From assembly GCF_001641125.1 (NCBI RefSeq), contig NZ_LWLP01000001.1, positions 2,007,658 to 2,071,657 of the forward strand: DNA of 64,000 nucleotides, written 5' to 3'. Positions 46,218 through 55,410 of the stretch are shown here, piece after piece; within the stretch, counting starts at the first letter, position 1, and every line of letters begins with the position of its first letter. The translations under genes were made by a program, and so were the position numbers. The notes beneath the pieces are model-generated. The model had not been told where the DNA came from, made no database searches, and saw nothing but the letters and a program-made list of their open reading frames with translations. Source of the stretch: Arthrobacter sp. OY3WO11. Its GTDB lineage: Bacteria; Actinomycetota; Actinomycetes; Actinomycetales; Micrococcaceae.

Positions 46218-46481
46218 GTGAAGAATTTCGAGACGCTGTTCGCTGAGCTCAGCGAGAAGGCAGCCACCCGCCCGGAAGGCTCCCGCACCGTCGCTGAATT
46301 GGACTCCGGTGTCCACGGCATCGGCAAGAAAGTCGTTGAGGAAGCAGCCGAAGTCTGGATGGCTGCCGAATATGAATCCGATGAAGCCGCGGCAGAGGAA
46401 ATCTCCCAGCTGCTGTACCACCTGCAGGTTCTGATGCTCGCCAAAGGCCTGACCCTGGAAGACGTCTACAAGCATCTGTAG
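46218..46481 (+). CDS. hisE: Phosphoribosyl-ATP diphosphatase
   Basis: 87 residues. Hydrolyses phosphoribosyl-ATP to phosphoribosyl-AMP, step two of histidine synthesis. All-alpha MazG-like fold with the metal-binding [13 protein letters not shown] and [16 protein letters not shown] chose the GTG giving [11 protein letters not shown], the normal start in the family, although GGAGG is unusually close (two bases). In this organism HisE and HisI are separate genes. Confidence 0.93.
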   Translation: MKNFETLFAELSEKAATRPEGSRTVAELDSGVHGIGKKVVEEAAEVWMAAEYESDEAAAEEISQLLYHLQVLMLAKGLTLEDVYKHL

Positions 46482-46571
46482 CCACCGGTCCGGCGCGCTC
46501 CACGCCGCCGGTGCCCGCCGTGGCCTGCATTGCCTGAACACCTAGACCTCCCCACACCAGAAAGACCTCCA

Positions 46572-47432
46572 ATGCTGCGAGTAGCCGTCCCCAACAAGGG
46601 CTCCCTGTCCGAAGCCGCCTCCGCCATGCTGTCCGAGGCGGGCTACCGCCAGCGGCGGGATACCCGCGAACTGGTCATGGTGGACCCGGACAACGACATC
46701 GAGTTCTTTTTCCTCCGCCCGCGGGACATTGCGGTGTACGTCGGCCAGGGAACGCTCGACGTCGGCATCACCGGACGCGACCTTCTCCTGGACGCCGAGG
46801 TGGAGGCCGAAGAGCTGCTTCCGCTGGGCTTCGCTGCCTCGACGTTCCGTTTTGCAGGTCCCGTTGGAGACTTTGCCAAGGTTGAGGAGCTTGAGGGCAA
46901 GCGGCTGGCCACCAGCTACGACGGCCTGCTCCGCGGCTACCTCGCCGGTAAGGGCATCAACGCCAAGGTGGTCCGCCTGGACGGCGCCGTTGAATCATCA
47001 GTCAGGCTGGGCGTGGCAGACGCCATCGCCGACGTCGTGGAAACCGGCAACACCCTCAAGGCCGCCGGCATGGAAATCTTCGGCGACCCCATCCTGAAGT
47101 CTGAGGCTGTACTGATCCGCCGCACCGGCGAAGGCGGCGCCGCCAACGGCACAGCCAAGGAAATCGAGGTCCTGATCCGCCGCCTGCAGGGCGTGCTGGT
47201 GGCGCGCCAGTATGTGCTGATGGACTACGACATCCGCAAGGAACTGGTGGAAAGCGCCGCCGCACTCACCCCGGGCCTGGAATCGCCCACCGTCTCCCCG
47301 CTGCGGGATTCGGACTGGGTGGCCGTCCGCTCCATGGTCCCGAAGAAGGAAACCAACCGGATCATGGACGAGCTGTACGACCTGGGCGCACGCGCCATCC
47401 TGGTCAGCAGCATCCACGCCTGCCGCATCTGA
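46572..47432 (+). CDS. hisG: ATP phosphoribosyltransferase (long form)
   Basis: 286 residues. First and committed step of histidine synthesis, feedback-inhibited by histidine. Catalytic blocks: [45 protein letters not shown] with the PRPP loop [13 protein letters not shown]. The C-terminal 75 residues form the ACT-like regulatory domain of long HisG enzymes, so no HisZ is needed. ATG after AGAAAG; starts 90 bases after hisE. Confidence 0.96.
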   Translation: MLRVAVPNKGSLSEAASAMLSEAGYRQRRDTRELVMVDPDNDIEFFFLRPRDIAVYVGQGTLDVGITGRDLLLDAEVEAEELLPLGFAASTFRFAGPVGDFAKVEELEGKRLATSYDGLLRGYLAGKGINAKVVRLDGAVESSVRLGVADAIADVVETGNTLKAAGMEIFGDPILKSEAVLIRRTGEGGAANGTAKEIEVLIRRLQGVLVARQYVLMDYDIRKELVESAAALTPGLESPTVSPLRDSDWVAVRSMVPKKETNRIMDELYDLGARAILVSSIHACRI

Positions 47433-47503
47433 GCCGGCCCCCGCAGTACCAACCCGCGCTTAGCAACCCAGCGCAGCACAAGACAGAATTTCCAGGAGCT
47501 CCC

Positions 47504-48280
47504 ATGGCAGTAGCAGTACGCGTCATTCCCTGCCTCGACGTGGACGCCGGGCGCGTCGTCAAAGGCGTTAACTTCGAAGGCCTGCGGGATGCCGGCGATC
47601 CCGTGGAGCTGGCGCACCGTTACGACAACGCCGGCGCGGATGAGCTGACCTTCCTCGACGTCACGGCGTCCTCGGGCAACCGGGAAACCACGTTCGACGT
47701 CGTCCGCCGCACCGCGGAGGAAGTCTTCATTCCGCTCACGGTGGGCGGCGGCGTCCGCGGTGTTGCCGAGGTGGACAAGCTGCTGCGGTACGGTGCGGAC
47801 AAGGCGTCCATCAACACCGCCGCCGTTGCCCGGCCCGACGTCATTGACGAAATCACCCGGCACTTCGGTTCCCAGGTCCTCGTTCTGTCCCTCGACGCCC
47901 GCCGCACCCGCCCCGGGTCCCAGCCCACGCCGTCGGGATTTGAAGTAACCACCCACGGCGGACGGACCGGCACCGGGATCGACGCCATTGAGTGGGCCAG
48001 GGAAGCCGCGGAACGCGGCGTGGGCGAGATCCTGCTCAACTCCATTGACGCTGACGGCACCAAGGACGGCTTCGACCTGGAACTCATCAGGCTGGTCCGG
48101 GCTGCGGTCAAGGTACCCATCATCGCGTCCGGCGGAGCAGGAGAGCCTGCCCACTTCCCGCCGGCCGTGGCCGCCGGTGCAGACGCGGTGCTGGCAGCCT
48201 CCATCTTCCACTGGGGACCGGACAACATGATGTCCCAGGTCAAGGATGCTATCCGGAACGCGGGCTTCGAAGTCCGCTGA
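47504..48280 (+). CDS. hisF: Imidazole glycerol phosphate synthase subunit HisF
   Basis: 258-residue TIM barrel, cyclase subunit working with the glutaminase HisH (not in the window). Catalytic Asp in [15 protein letters not shown] and the second Asp in [10 protein letters not shown]; phosphate-binding blocks TVGGGVRGV and [22 protein letters not shown] precedes the ATG. Confidence 0.97.
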   Translation: MAVAVRVIPCLDVDAGRVVKGVNFEGLRDAGDPVELAHRYDNAGADELTFLDVTASSGNRETTFDVVRRTAEEVFIPLTVGGGVRGVAEVDKLLRYGADKASINTAAVARPDVIDEITRHFGSQVLVLSLDARRTRPGSQPTPSGFEVTTHGGRTGTGIDAIEWAREAAERGVGEILLNSIDADGTKDGFDLELIRLVRAAVKVPIIASGGAGEPAHFPPAVAAGADAVLAASIFHWGPDNMMSQVKDAIRNAGFEVR

Positions 48281-48293
48281 AGCGAGTCCCAAC

Positions 48294-48357
48294 CCAACTG
48301 AGTAGCGCTAAGTGTCGTTTTGAGGGCTCATAACGACACTTAGCGCTACTCAGTTGG
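48294..48357. repeat. Perfect 26-bp-arm hairpin, probable intergenic repeat and bidirectional terminator
   Basis: Two perfectly complementary 26-base arms (48294-48319 starting CCAACTGAGTAGCGCT; 48332-48357) enclose a 12-base loop that is itself nearly symmetrical (TGAG GG CTCA after one T-T mismatch). It fills the 82-base gap between the convergent hisF and TIGR03085 genes, so it could end both transcripts. Composition (AT-richer than its surroundings) and perfection suggest a dispersed repeat of REP type. Confidence 0.9.
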
Positions 48358-48362
48358 AGGGG

Positions 48363-49007
48363 TTAGAGGCCTACTTCGGCTGACTGGAGGAGCGCGACGG
48401 CGTCGGGCTGGCCTTCGAAGGTCACCAGGGCGTGGCGGGTGCGGCCGTGGGCGTGCATCAGCAGCTCGCCCGGCTCGCCCACAATGGCCACCGAGACAGG
48501 TGCGCGCTTGGCGACGTGGCGGGGCCCGGACGGCCGGACCAGGACGATTCCCAGGTCAACACCGCGGTAAAGGATCGCGGCGCGCTTGACGAGTTCGTCC
48601 CAGAGGGCCTCCGAGTACGCCTCGTCGAGTGCCCGCGGCGCCCACCGGTCAACGGCGCGGCGGATATCCTCCGTGTGCACGAAGTATTCGATGAGGTTGG
48701 AGCTTTCGTCGAGGGCCTTGATGTTCATCGGGGAGAGCGCCGGCGGTCCTGCCCGGAACGTGTTGACCAGCTTTGCGTACGCTTCGGCAGTGGTCAGCTT
48801 CGCCGCGAGCCTGGCAGTGGCCTGGTCAGAGGCCTTGGCCAGGCGTTTGATAATCAGGCCCAGTCCTACGGCTGCTTTGCGTTCGCGCAGGTACAGGTGC
48901 GCGGCAAGGTCCCTGGTGCGCCAGCCCTTGCACAGCGTGGGCGCATCAGGACCGGCCGCAAGCAGGGTCTCGGCCAGGACTTCTCGGGACGGTTCGACGA
49001 AATGCAT
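48363..49007 (-). CDS. TIGR03085 family DinB-like metal-binding protein
   Basis: 214 residues. Starts MHFVEPSREVLAETLLAAGPDAPTLCKGWRTRDLAAHLYLRER, the TIGR03085 pattern, related to the N-terminal metal-binding four-helix domain of mycothiol-dependent maleylpyruvate isomerase (W-x-x-R-D-L-x-x-H). The His in DLAAHL and those in LIEYFVHTEDIRR are likely metal ligands. Mycothiol-dependent transferase activity is plausible in an organism with mycothione reductase but not shown. Longer in-frame starts exist at 49025 and 49079; I prefer the one that matches the family start. Confidence 0.8.
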   Translation of the reverse strand: MHFVEPSREVLAETLLAAGPDAPTLCKGWRTRDLAAHLYLRERKAAVGLGLIIKRLAKASDQATARLAAKLTTAEAYAKLVNTFRAGPPALSPMNIKALDESSNLIEYFVHTEDIRRAVDRWAPRALDEAYSEALWDELVKRAAILYRGVDLGIVLVRPSGPRHVAKRAPVSVAIVGEPGELLMHAHGRTRHALVTFEGQPDAVALLQSAEVGL

Positions 49008-49118
49008 CACTTGTGAAACTAGCATGACCGGCGCGGAGTTGGGCAGCGCGGCCGCCCCTGCTGGCGTGCCGTCGTTCACACACGTTCGAGCCGCCGTGCA
49101 GGCACTAGACTTGACCTG

Positions 49119-49562
49119 ATGTCTGAGTACCCCGCCCCCGTCCCGAACCCCGGTTCCGCCGTGCCTGTGGCTGTCCCGCCCGGCCCGGCCGCCGCCTCAT
49201 CGCCAAGCCCGCTTCCCGCGGACCTGGCCGCCGCGCTCAAGCGTGACAGCGCCGGCCTGGTGGCCGCGGTGGTGCAGCAGTACGACACCAACGAGGTCCT
49301 GATGCTCGGCTGGATGGACGACGAAGCCCTGCACCGCACCATGACCACCGGGCGGGTCACCTTCTACTCGCGTTCCCGCCAGGAGTACTGGCGCAAGGGG
49401 GACACCTCCGGCCACGTGCAGTGGGTCAAGTCCGTGGCGATGGACTGCGACGGCGACGCGCTGCTGGTACGGGTGGACCAGGTGGGCGCAGCGTGCCACA
49501 CCGGCACCCGCACCTGCTTCGACGGCCGGGACCTCACTGTCACCACCGGCCACGCAGGCTGA
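49119..49562 (+). CDS. hisI: Phosphoribosyl-AMP cyclohydrolase
   Basis: 147 residues. Third step of histidine synthesis, zinc-dependent ring opening. Motifs: [63 protein letters not shown] with the metal-ligand Asp and Cys residues. The first 35 residues are a Pro/Ala-rich extension outside the domain. 118 bases separate it from trpE. Confidence 0.96.
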   Translation: MSEYPAPVPNPGSAVPVAVPPGPAAASSPSPLPADLAAALKRDSAGLVAAVVQQYDTNEVLMLGWMDDEALHRTMTTGRVTFYSRSRQEYWRKGDTSGHVQWVKSVAMDCDGDALLVRVDQVGAACHTGTRTCFDGRDLTVTTGHAG

Positions 49563-49574
49563 TACTCTTCACGA

Positions 49575-49620
49575 CCCGCAGCCAGCTGCGGGCACGCGGG
49601 GGAGCGCCGGCCACCCCCGC
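49575..49620 (+). promoter_or_regulatory. Two tandem hairpins in the trpE leader
   Basis: CCCGCAG-CCAG-CTGCGGG (within 49575-49592) is followed after three bases by GCGGGGG (49596-49602) pairing with CCCCCGC (49614-49620). They lie in the 118-base hisI-trpE gap. There is no TGG codon in this gap, so a classical Trp-codon leader peptide is absent. They may terminate hisI or attenuate trpE. Confidence 0.5.
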
Positions 49621-49680
49621 AAGCACACCCACACGCGCCGGCGCAGACGGCCCAACGAGAACAGGCGGAACAGCATAGCC

Positions 49681-51243
49681 ATGCAGGACCTTGGAATCAT
49701 CAGCCCGGGCCTCGAGGAATTCCGGGAGCTCGCCGGGCACAGCCGCGTCATCCCCGTCCGGCTCAAGGTGCTCGCCGACGCCGAGACACCCATCGGCCTG
49801 TACCGGAAGCTCGCCAACGGCCAGCCCGGCACCTTCCTGATGGAATCCGCGGCAGTAGGCGGGGCATGGTCCCGCTACTCCTTCATCGGTGCCAGCTCCA
49901 GGGCCACGCTGACCACCAAGGACGGCAACGCACACTGGCTGGGCCAGCCTCCCGCCGGCGTCCCCGTGGACGGCAGCCCCGTTGATGCCATCCGCGACAC
50001 CATCGAAGCCCTCCGCACCGACAGGTTCGACGGACTGCCGCCCTTTACCTCAGGCCTGGTGGGATTCCTGGGCTGGGAAACGGTCCGGCACTGGGAACGC
50101 CTGGTCAGCCCGCCCGAGGACGACCTGCAGCTCCCGGAGATGGCGTTGAACCTGGTGACGGACATGGCGGTCCACGACAATGTGGACGGCACGGTGCTGC
50201 TCATCGCAAACGCCATCAACTTCGACGACAGCTCCGAGCGGGTGGATGAGGCCTGGCATGACGCCGTGGCCAGGGTCAAGGCGCTCCTGGCCAAGGTCAG
50301 CACGCCTGTGGCGCAGCCCGTCTCGGTTTTGGCTCCCGCGGCACTGGACTTCGCCTCCAGCGTCCAGGAACGCTGGGACGAAGCCGAGTACCTGGCCGCG
50401 CTGGACCGCGGCAAGGAGGCCATCGTGGACGGCGAGGTGTTCCAGGTGGTGATTTCGCGCCGCTTCGAGATGGAGTGCAAGGCGTCCGCCCTGGACGTCT
50501 ACCGGGTCCTGCGGAACACCAACCCGAGTCCCTACATGTACATCTTCAGCCTCGAGGACGCCGAAGGCCGCGAGTACTCGATCGTCGGGTCTTCGCCCGA
50601 GGCCCTCGTGACCGTCACCGGTGAAGAGGTCATCACGCACCCCATTGCCGGATCGCGCCCGCGCGGCAAGACCGTCGAGGCGGACAAGGCACTTGCCGAG
50701 GAGCTCCTGGCGGACCAGAAGGAACGTGCCGAACATCTGATGCTGGTGGACCTCTCCCGCAACGACCTGTCCAAGGTCTGCGTGGCGGGGACGGTGGACG
50801 TCACCCAGTTCATGGAGGTGGAGCGCTTCAGCCACATCATGCACCTGGTGTCCACAGTGGTGGGACAGCTTTCGCCCCAGGCCAAGGCCTACGACGTGCT
50901 GAAGGCAACCTTCCCGGCCGGTACCCTTTCGGGCGCCCCCAAGCCCCGAGCGCTGCGACTCCTGGATGAACTCGAACCGCACCGCCGGGGTATCTACGGC
51001 GGAGTGGTGGGCTACCTCGATTTCGCGGGCGACATGGACATGGCCATCGCTATCCGCTCCGCGCTGATCCGCGACGGGCGTGCCTACGTCCAGGCCGGGG
51101 GCGGCATCGTGGCTGATTCGGTCAACGACACCGAGGCCCTGGAAACCGTCAACAAGGCCGCAGCGCCCCTCCGCGCCGTACACACCGCAGGCACCCTCCA
51201 GAACATCTCGGCAGACTCGCTTCCCGGCAGGTCGGACTCCTGA
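49681..51243 (+). CDS. trpE: Anthranilate synthase component I
   Basis: 520 residues. Converts chorismate and glutamine-derived ammonia to anthranilate with TrpG (not here). The tryptophan feedback site is visible as FLMESA, an LLES-type motif, near residue 47; the catalytic half has PSPYMYIF, IAGSRPRGKT, HLMLVDLSRNDLSKVC and AGTLSGAPKPRALRLL, and the C-terminal YGGVVGYLDFAG and AYVQAGGGIVADS. Its stop overlaps the next gene by one base. Confidence 0.97.
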   Translation: MQDLGIISPGLEEFRELAGHSRVIPVRLKVLADAETPIGLYRKLANGQPGTFLMESAAVGGAWSRYSFIGASSRATLTTKDGNAHWLGQPPAGVPVDGSPVDAIRDTIEALRTDRFDGLPPFTSGLVGFLGWETVRHWERLVSPPEDDLQLPEMALNLVTDMAVHDNVDGTVLLIANAINFDDSSERVDEAWHDAVARVKALLAKVSTPVAQPVSVLAPAALDFASSVQERWDEAEYLAALDRGKEAIVDGEVFQVVISRRFEMECKASALDVYRVLRNTNPSPYMYIFSLEDAEGREYSIVGSSPEALVTVTGEEVITHPIAGSRPRGKTVEADKALAEELLADQKERAEHLMLVDLSRNDLSKVCVAGTVDVTQFMEVERFSHIMHLVSTVVGQLSPQAKAYDVLKATFPAGTLSGAPKPRALRLLDELEPHRRGIYGGVVGYLDFAGDMDMAIAIRSALIRDGRAYVQAGGGIVADSVNDTEALETVNKAAAPLRAVHTAGTLQNISADSLPGRSDS

Positions 51244-51917
51244 TGCACCGTCCGGAACCCGCAGCAGGACAGGAGCCTGCAGCCGGGCAAGCAGGCGCAG
51301 GGCAGGCGGCAGCGGCGGGCAGGCGGCCGGCGGCGCCAGCCTGGGCGCGCAGGTCCACACTGGTGCTGCTCATTGCCGTCCTGGCGCTGGCGGTCTTCGG
51401 CACCACCACCCAGACCTGGATCACTGTCACCCTCGATCCCAACCAGCTTGGCCAGGGCGGCGCCGCGCAGGAGCCACTCCCGGTGCAGGGCAGCAAGGCG
51501 GCCACCGCCGTCACGGCCCTGGCGCTGGTGGCCCTCGCCGGCGGCCTGGCAGCCGCAATTGCGGGCAGGATTGCCCGGTGGCTCATCACCGCCATCATCG
51601 TCCTGGCCGCCGCCGGAATCGTCGCTGCCGCCGCAACGGTCCTCACCAATCCGCTGGCAGCGGCCCAGGGTTCCATTGCGGAAGCCACCGGCGTTACCGG
51701 AAGCCAGGCCCAGGTGGCTGTCACTGCCTTCCCGCTCCTTGCCGTCGTCGCCGGATGCCTGCTGGCCCTGGCTGCCCTGCTGATCGTCCCCGCGGGGCGG
51801 TACTGGAAAGCCCGGACGAAATATGACGCACCGGCGCCCGGCAGTCCAGCGGCGGCAGGCCCGGTCGACGAGATCGACAGCTGGGACCGGCTCTCCCGCG
51901 GCGACGATCCCACCTGA
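51243..51917 (+). CDS. Trp biosynthesis-associated membrane protein (TIGR02234)
   Basis: 224 residues with four hydrophobic helices (about 38-58, 88-108, 112-135, 158-182), Gly/Ala-rich, and hydrophilic ends. The position directly between trpE and trpC, and the block TTQTWITVTL after helix one, identify the TIGR02234 family, found in the trp operons of actinobacteria. Function unknown; it could act in transport or sensing of tryptophan or an intermediate (inference). It starts on the last base of the trpE stop (TGATG). Confidence 0.88.
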   Translation: MHRPEPAAGQEPAAGQAGAGQAAAAGRRPAAPAWARRSTLVLLIAVLALAVFGTTTQTWITVTLDPNQLGQGGAAQEPLPVQGSKAATAVTALALVALAGGLAAAIAGRIARWLITAIIVLAAAGIVAAAATVLTNPLAAAQGSIAEATGVTGSQAQVAVTAFPLLAVVAGCLLALAALLIVPAGRYWKARTKYDAPAPGSPAAAGPVDEIDSWDRLSRGDDPT

Positions 51918-52020
51918 CCCGGCCTGTACTGGCCGCGGCTCCGGCTGCGCGCCGCCCGATAACCGGTTGCGGGCCAAAAAATGGCAGAATGTAAGCAGTA
52001 TTCACCCTGAGGAGATTTCC

Positions 52021-52308
52021 ATGAGCAAAGCACCTGCGTCCGTTTCCAAGTCCGGCACCCGCACGGTAGCCCCGGGCGTCATCGACCACAGCCAGGAACT
52101 TGGCCACGGCAACAGCCCCGCAGCCTGGACCTGCGTCATCGTGATGCTGGTCGGCGCCCTGATCATGTCAATCGCATTCGTCATTGCCAACACCCCCATC
52201 TTCATCGCCGGCGGCGGCGTCATGGTGCTGGGCCTGATCCTGGGCTACGTCATGCGCAAGGCAGGCTACGGCGTTGAGGGCAGCAAGCTGAAGAACTCCG
52301 GCCACTGA
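52021..52308 (+). CDS. HGxxPAAW family small membrane protein
   Basis: 95 residues. The name-giving motif is present as HGNSPAAW, followed by two transmembrane helices (about 41-60 and 64-85, IFIAGGGVMVLGLILGYVM). GAGGAGATTTCC precedes the ATG. This actinobacterial family usually lies in trp operons between trpE and trpC; its role is not known. It overlaps trpC by one base (TGATG). Confidence 0.88.
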   Translation: MSKAPASVSKSGTRTVAPGVIDHSQELGHGNSPAAWTCVIVMLVGALIMSIAFVIANTPIFIAGGGVMVLGLILGYVMRKAGYGVEGSKLKNSGH

Positions 52309-53129
52309 TGTCCACTGTTCTCGATGACATCAACGCCGGTGTCAGGGAGGATATGGAGGCCCGGAAACGGCTTGTTTCGCTGGCTGAACTGAAGGACCTG
52401 TCCCAGGCCGCGGCACCTGCCCGCGACGCCTGGGCAGCGCTCGGCGGCCCATCACCCTCCCGGGCGGAGCTCAAAGTCATTGCGGAAATCAAGCGCCGCA
52501 GCCCCTCCAAGGGAGACCTTGCCGAAATCGGCGACCCCGCGTCCCTCGCCAGGCAGTATGCCGACGGCGGTGCCTCTGTCATCAGCGTCCTCACCGAACA
52601 GCGCCGCTTCAGCGGGTCCCTCGCGGACCTCGACGCCGTGCGGGCCGCCGTCGACGTTCCGCTCCTGCGGAAGGATTTCACGCTTGATGAGTACCAGATC
52701 TGGGAAGCCCGTGCCCACGGCGCGGACCTGATCCTCCTCATCGTTGCCGCGCTCTCCGACGCCCAGCTCGCCGAGTTCAGCGCCCTCAGCCGGGAACTTG
52801 GCATGAAGGTGCTGGTGGAAACGCACACCGAAGAGGAAATCGAGCGGGCCGTTGCCGCGCAGGCACGCATCATCGGCGTCAACGTACGGAACCTGAAGAC
52901 GCTCGACGTTGACCGTTCAGTTTTCGCCTCGCTGGCCGGGCAGATCCCGGCCGGGGCAGTGGTGGTTGCCGAGTCCGGCGTACGGGACGCCGACGACGTC
53001 ACGCACTACGCCGCCAGCGGTGCCAACGCCGTACTTGTAGGCGAGGCCCTGGTGAGCCACTCGACACCGCGGGAGCGGATCGCCGAGTTCAAGGCGGCAG
53101 GCGCCGCCGCCATTGCCGCCCGCGGCTGA
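52308..53129 (+). CDS. trpC: Indole-3-glycerol phosphate synthase
   Basis: 273-residue TIM barrel. Catalytic Lys in VIAEIKRRSPSKGDL, then VLTEQRRFSGSLADL, VPLLRKDFTLDEYQIWEARAHGAD, GVNVRNLKTLDVD and VAESGV. It converts CdRP to indole-3-glycerol phosphate, the substrate of the TrpA/TrpB complex encoded next. The PRAI (TrpF) activity is not fused here; in actinobacteria PriA often supplies it. Confidence 0.97.
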   Translation: MSTVLDDINAGVREDMEARKRLVSLAELKDLSQAAAPARDAWAALGGPSPSRAELKVIAEIKRRSPSKGDLAEIGDPASLARQYADGGASVISVLTEQRRFSGSLADLDAVRAAVDVPLLRKDFTLDEYQIWEARAHGADLILLIVAALSDAQLAEFSALSRELGMKVLVETHTEEEIERAVAAQARIIGVNVRNLKTLDVDRSVFASLAGQIPAGAVVVAESGVRDADDVTHYAASGANAVLVGEALVSHSTPRERIAEFKAAGAAAIAARG

Positions 53130-53153
53130 CGCACACACGGTGCAGGAGCAGAA

Positions 53154-53171
53154 GGCGGGGTTTGCCCCGCC
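53154..53171 (+). promoter_or_regulatory. Small GC hairpin before trpB
   Basis: GGCGGGG-TTTG-CCCCGCC, a 7-base-pair stem with a 4-base loop, sits in the 112-base trpC-trpB gap. No T run follows. It could cause partial termination or protect the mRNA; no proof of either. Confidence 0.4.
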
Positions 53172-53241
53172 CGACGGTCCTGCCCGGCCAGCCCGCGGAA
53201 CCACACTTTGAGAAACATCCAACTGGAACAGGACGGGACCG

Positions 53242-54582
53242 ATGGCTGAAGCACCCTCCGGCAACGCCGACAACGAGACTGACAACAATGCCGCCGAAGC
53301 ATTCCTGCAGGGCGGCTCCCTCAAGCACGCCCCGGGGCCCTACTTCGGAAGCTACGGCGGACGCTGGATGCCGGAATCCCTGATCGCCGCACTTGATGAA
53401 CTTGAGGAGACCTTCAACAAGGCCAAGGAAGATCCCGAATTCCGGGCGCAGATCGCTGACCTGAACAAGAACTACTCCGGCCGGCCGTCACTGCTGACCG
53501 AAGCCAAGCGCTTCTCCCAGCATGCCGGGGGAGTCCGCATCTTCCTCAAGCGCGAGGACCTCAACCACACCGGATCGCACAAGATCAACAACGTCCTCGG
53601 CCAGGCGCTGCTCGCCAAGCGGATGGGCAAGACCCGCGTCATCGCCGAGACCGGCGCAGGTCAGCACGGCGTGGCCAGTGCCACCGCCGCTGCCCTCATG
53701 GGGCTCGAATGCGTCGTCTACATGGGTGCCGAGGACTGCCGCCGCCAGGCGCTGAACGTTGCCCGCATGGAACTCCTTGGCGCCACCGTCATCCCCGTGA
53801 CCAGCGGATCGCAGACCCTCAAGGACGCCATCAACGACGCCCTGCGCGACTGGGTTGCCAACGTGGACAACACGCATTACCTCCTGGGCACCGCGGCGGG
53901 GGCCCACCCCTTCCCGGCCATGGTCCGGTACTTCCACGAAGTCATCGGCGAGGAAGCCCGCGCCCAGATCCTGGAGCAGGAAGGCCGGCTCCCGGACGCC
54001 GTCTGCGCGTGCATCGGCGGCGGCTCCAACGCCATCGGCATCTTCCACGGCTTCCTTGACGATCCGTCCGTGAAGATCTACGGCTTCGAAGCCGGCGGCG
54101 ACGGCGTGGACACGGGACGCCACGCAGCCACCATCACGCTGGGCAAGCCCGGCGTGCTGCACGGTGCCCGGTCCTACCTCATGCAGGACGACGACGGCCA
54201 GACAATCGAGTCCCACTCGATCTCCGCCGGCCTCGACTACCCCGGCGTGGGACCGGAACACTCCTACCTGTCGGACATCGGCCGGGTGAGCTACGAGCCC
54301 ATCACGGACAGCGAGGCCATGGAATCCTTCCGGCTGCTGTGCCGCACGGAAGGCATCATTCCCGCTATCGAGTCCTCCCATGCCCTGGCCGGAGCCATTA
54401 AGGTGGGCCAGCGCCTCGCAGCCGAAGCCGCGGCCAGCGGCGGGACTGCGCAGGACAAGATCGTGATTGTGAACCTTTCGGGCCGCGGGGACAAGGATGT
54501 GGCCACCGCAGCCGAATGGTTCGACCTGTTGGACAAGGATTCCGCCGAGTCGGAAATCGGCAAAGAGGGGGAGCAGCTGTGA
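53242..54582 (+). CDS. trpB: Tryptophan synthase beta chain
   Basis: 446 residues. Joins indole and serine to tryptophan using PLP. The PLP Lys is in HTGSHKINN, the phosphate loop in GGGSNAIG, and [10 protein letters not shown] matches the carboxylate-binding region. The first 33 residues are a polar extension outside the fold. Its stop overlaps the trpA GTG by four bases, so the two subunits are co-translated. Confidence 0.97.
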   Translation: MAEAPSGNADNETDNNAAEAFLQGGSLKHAPGPYFGSYGGRWMPESLIAALDELEETFNKAKEDPEFRAQIADLNKNYSGRPSLLTEAKRFSQHAGGVRIFLKREDLNHTGSHKINNVLGQALLAKRMGKTRVIAETGAGQHGVASATAAALMGLECVVYMGAEDCRRQALNVARMELLGATVIPVTSGSQTLKDAINDALRDWVANVDNTHYLLGTAAGAHPFPAMVRYFHEVIGEEARAQILEQEGRLPDAVCACIGGGSNAIGIFHGFLDDPSVKIYGFEAGGDGVDTGRHAATITLGKPGVLHGARSYLMQDDDGQTIESHSISAGLDYPGVGPEHSYLSDIGRVSYEPITDSEAMESFRLLCRTEGIIPAIESSHALAGAIKVGQRLAAEAAASGGTAQDKIVIVNLSGRGDKDVATAAEWFDLLDKDSAESEIGKEGEQL

Positions 54583-55406
54583 CCACGGCACAGACCACCA
54601 GCAAGTCAGCGGCCGCCATCGACAAGGCCCGTGCCGAGGGCCGCGCAGCCCTGATCGGCTACCTTCCAGCCGGCTACCCCAGCGTGGAACAGACCATCGC
54701 CGCCGGCATTGCCCTGGCGGAGAACGGTGCCGACCTCATCGAAATCGGCATTCCCTACTCCGACCCCGTGATGGACGGCCAGGTCATCCAGGCCGCCACC
54801 ACCGAGGCGCTGGCCAACGGGTTCTCCGTCAGCCAGGTGTTCGACGTCGTGCAGGGCATCACCAGCAGCACCGATGCCGCCGTCCTGGTCATGACCTACT
54901 GGAACCCCGTGGTCCGCATGGGTGTGGACGAGTTTTCCCGCCGCCTGGCCGAGGCCGGGGGAGCAGGGCTCATCACCCCTGACCTCATCCCGGACGAGGC
55001 TGCCGAGTGGATGGAAGCATCCGACAAGTACGGCCTGGACCGGGTGTTCCTTGTGGCGCCGTCCTCCACCCCCGAGCGCATGCAGCGGACGGTGGACGCC
55101 AGCCGCGGCTTCGTCTACGCCGTGTCCATCATGGGCGTCACGGGCGCCCGGACCTCCGTCAGCACCGCGGCGAAGGACGTGGTGGCAGCAGCACACGCCG
55201 CCGGCGCCGAGCGGGTGTGCGTCGGCCTCGGCGTCTCCAACGCCGGCCAGGTCCGCGAGATCGCCGCCTACGCCGAAGGCGTCATCGTGGGCACCGCCCT
55301 GGTGGCAGCAATCCGCGACGGCGGTGTGGACGCAGTCGCTGCCCTCACCAAGGACCTCAGCACCGGACTGAGCCGCGGCACCGGACTGACAGAGGAAGAA
55401 GCCTAA
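54579..55406 (+). CDS. trpA: Tryptophan synthase alpha chain
   Basis: 275-residue TIM barrel, splits indole-3-glycerol phosphate to indole. The catalytic Glu lies in [21 protein letters not shown] together with the catalytic Asp; [20 protein letters not shown] and the phosphate site [11 protein letters not shown] follow. The GTG start overlaps the trpB stop; the longer frame upstream is inside trpB. Confidence 0.96.
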   Translation: MTTAQTTSKSAAAIDKARAEGRAALIGYLPAGYPSVEQTIAAGIALAENGADLIEIGIPYSDPVMDGQVIQAATTEALANGFSVSQVFDVVQGITSSTDAAVLVMTYWNPVVRMGVDEFSRRLAEAGGAGLITPDLIPDEAAEWMEASDKYGLDRVFLVAPSSTPERMQRTVDASRGFVYAVSIMGVTGARTSVSTAAKDVVAAAHAAGAERVCVGLGVSNAGQVREIAAYAEGVIVGTALVAAIRDGGVDAVAALTKDLSTGLSRGTGLTEEEA

Positions 55407-55410
55407 ACCC

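Noticed and set aside
49563..49680. Trp leader peptide for attenuation
   Set aside because: No TGG codon occurs in the gap in any frame of the plus strand, so the classical mechanism cannot apply.
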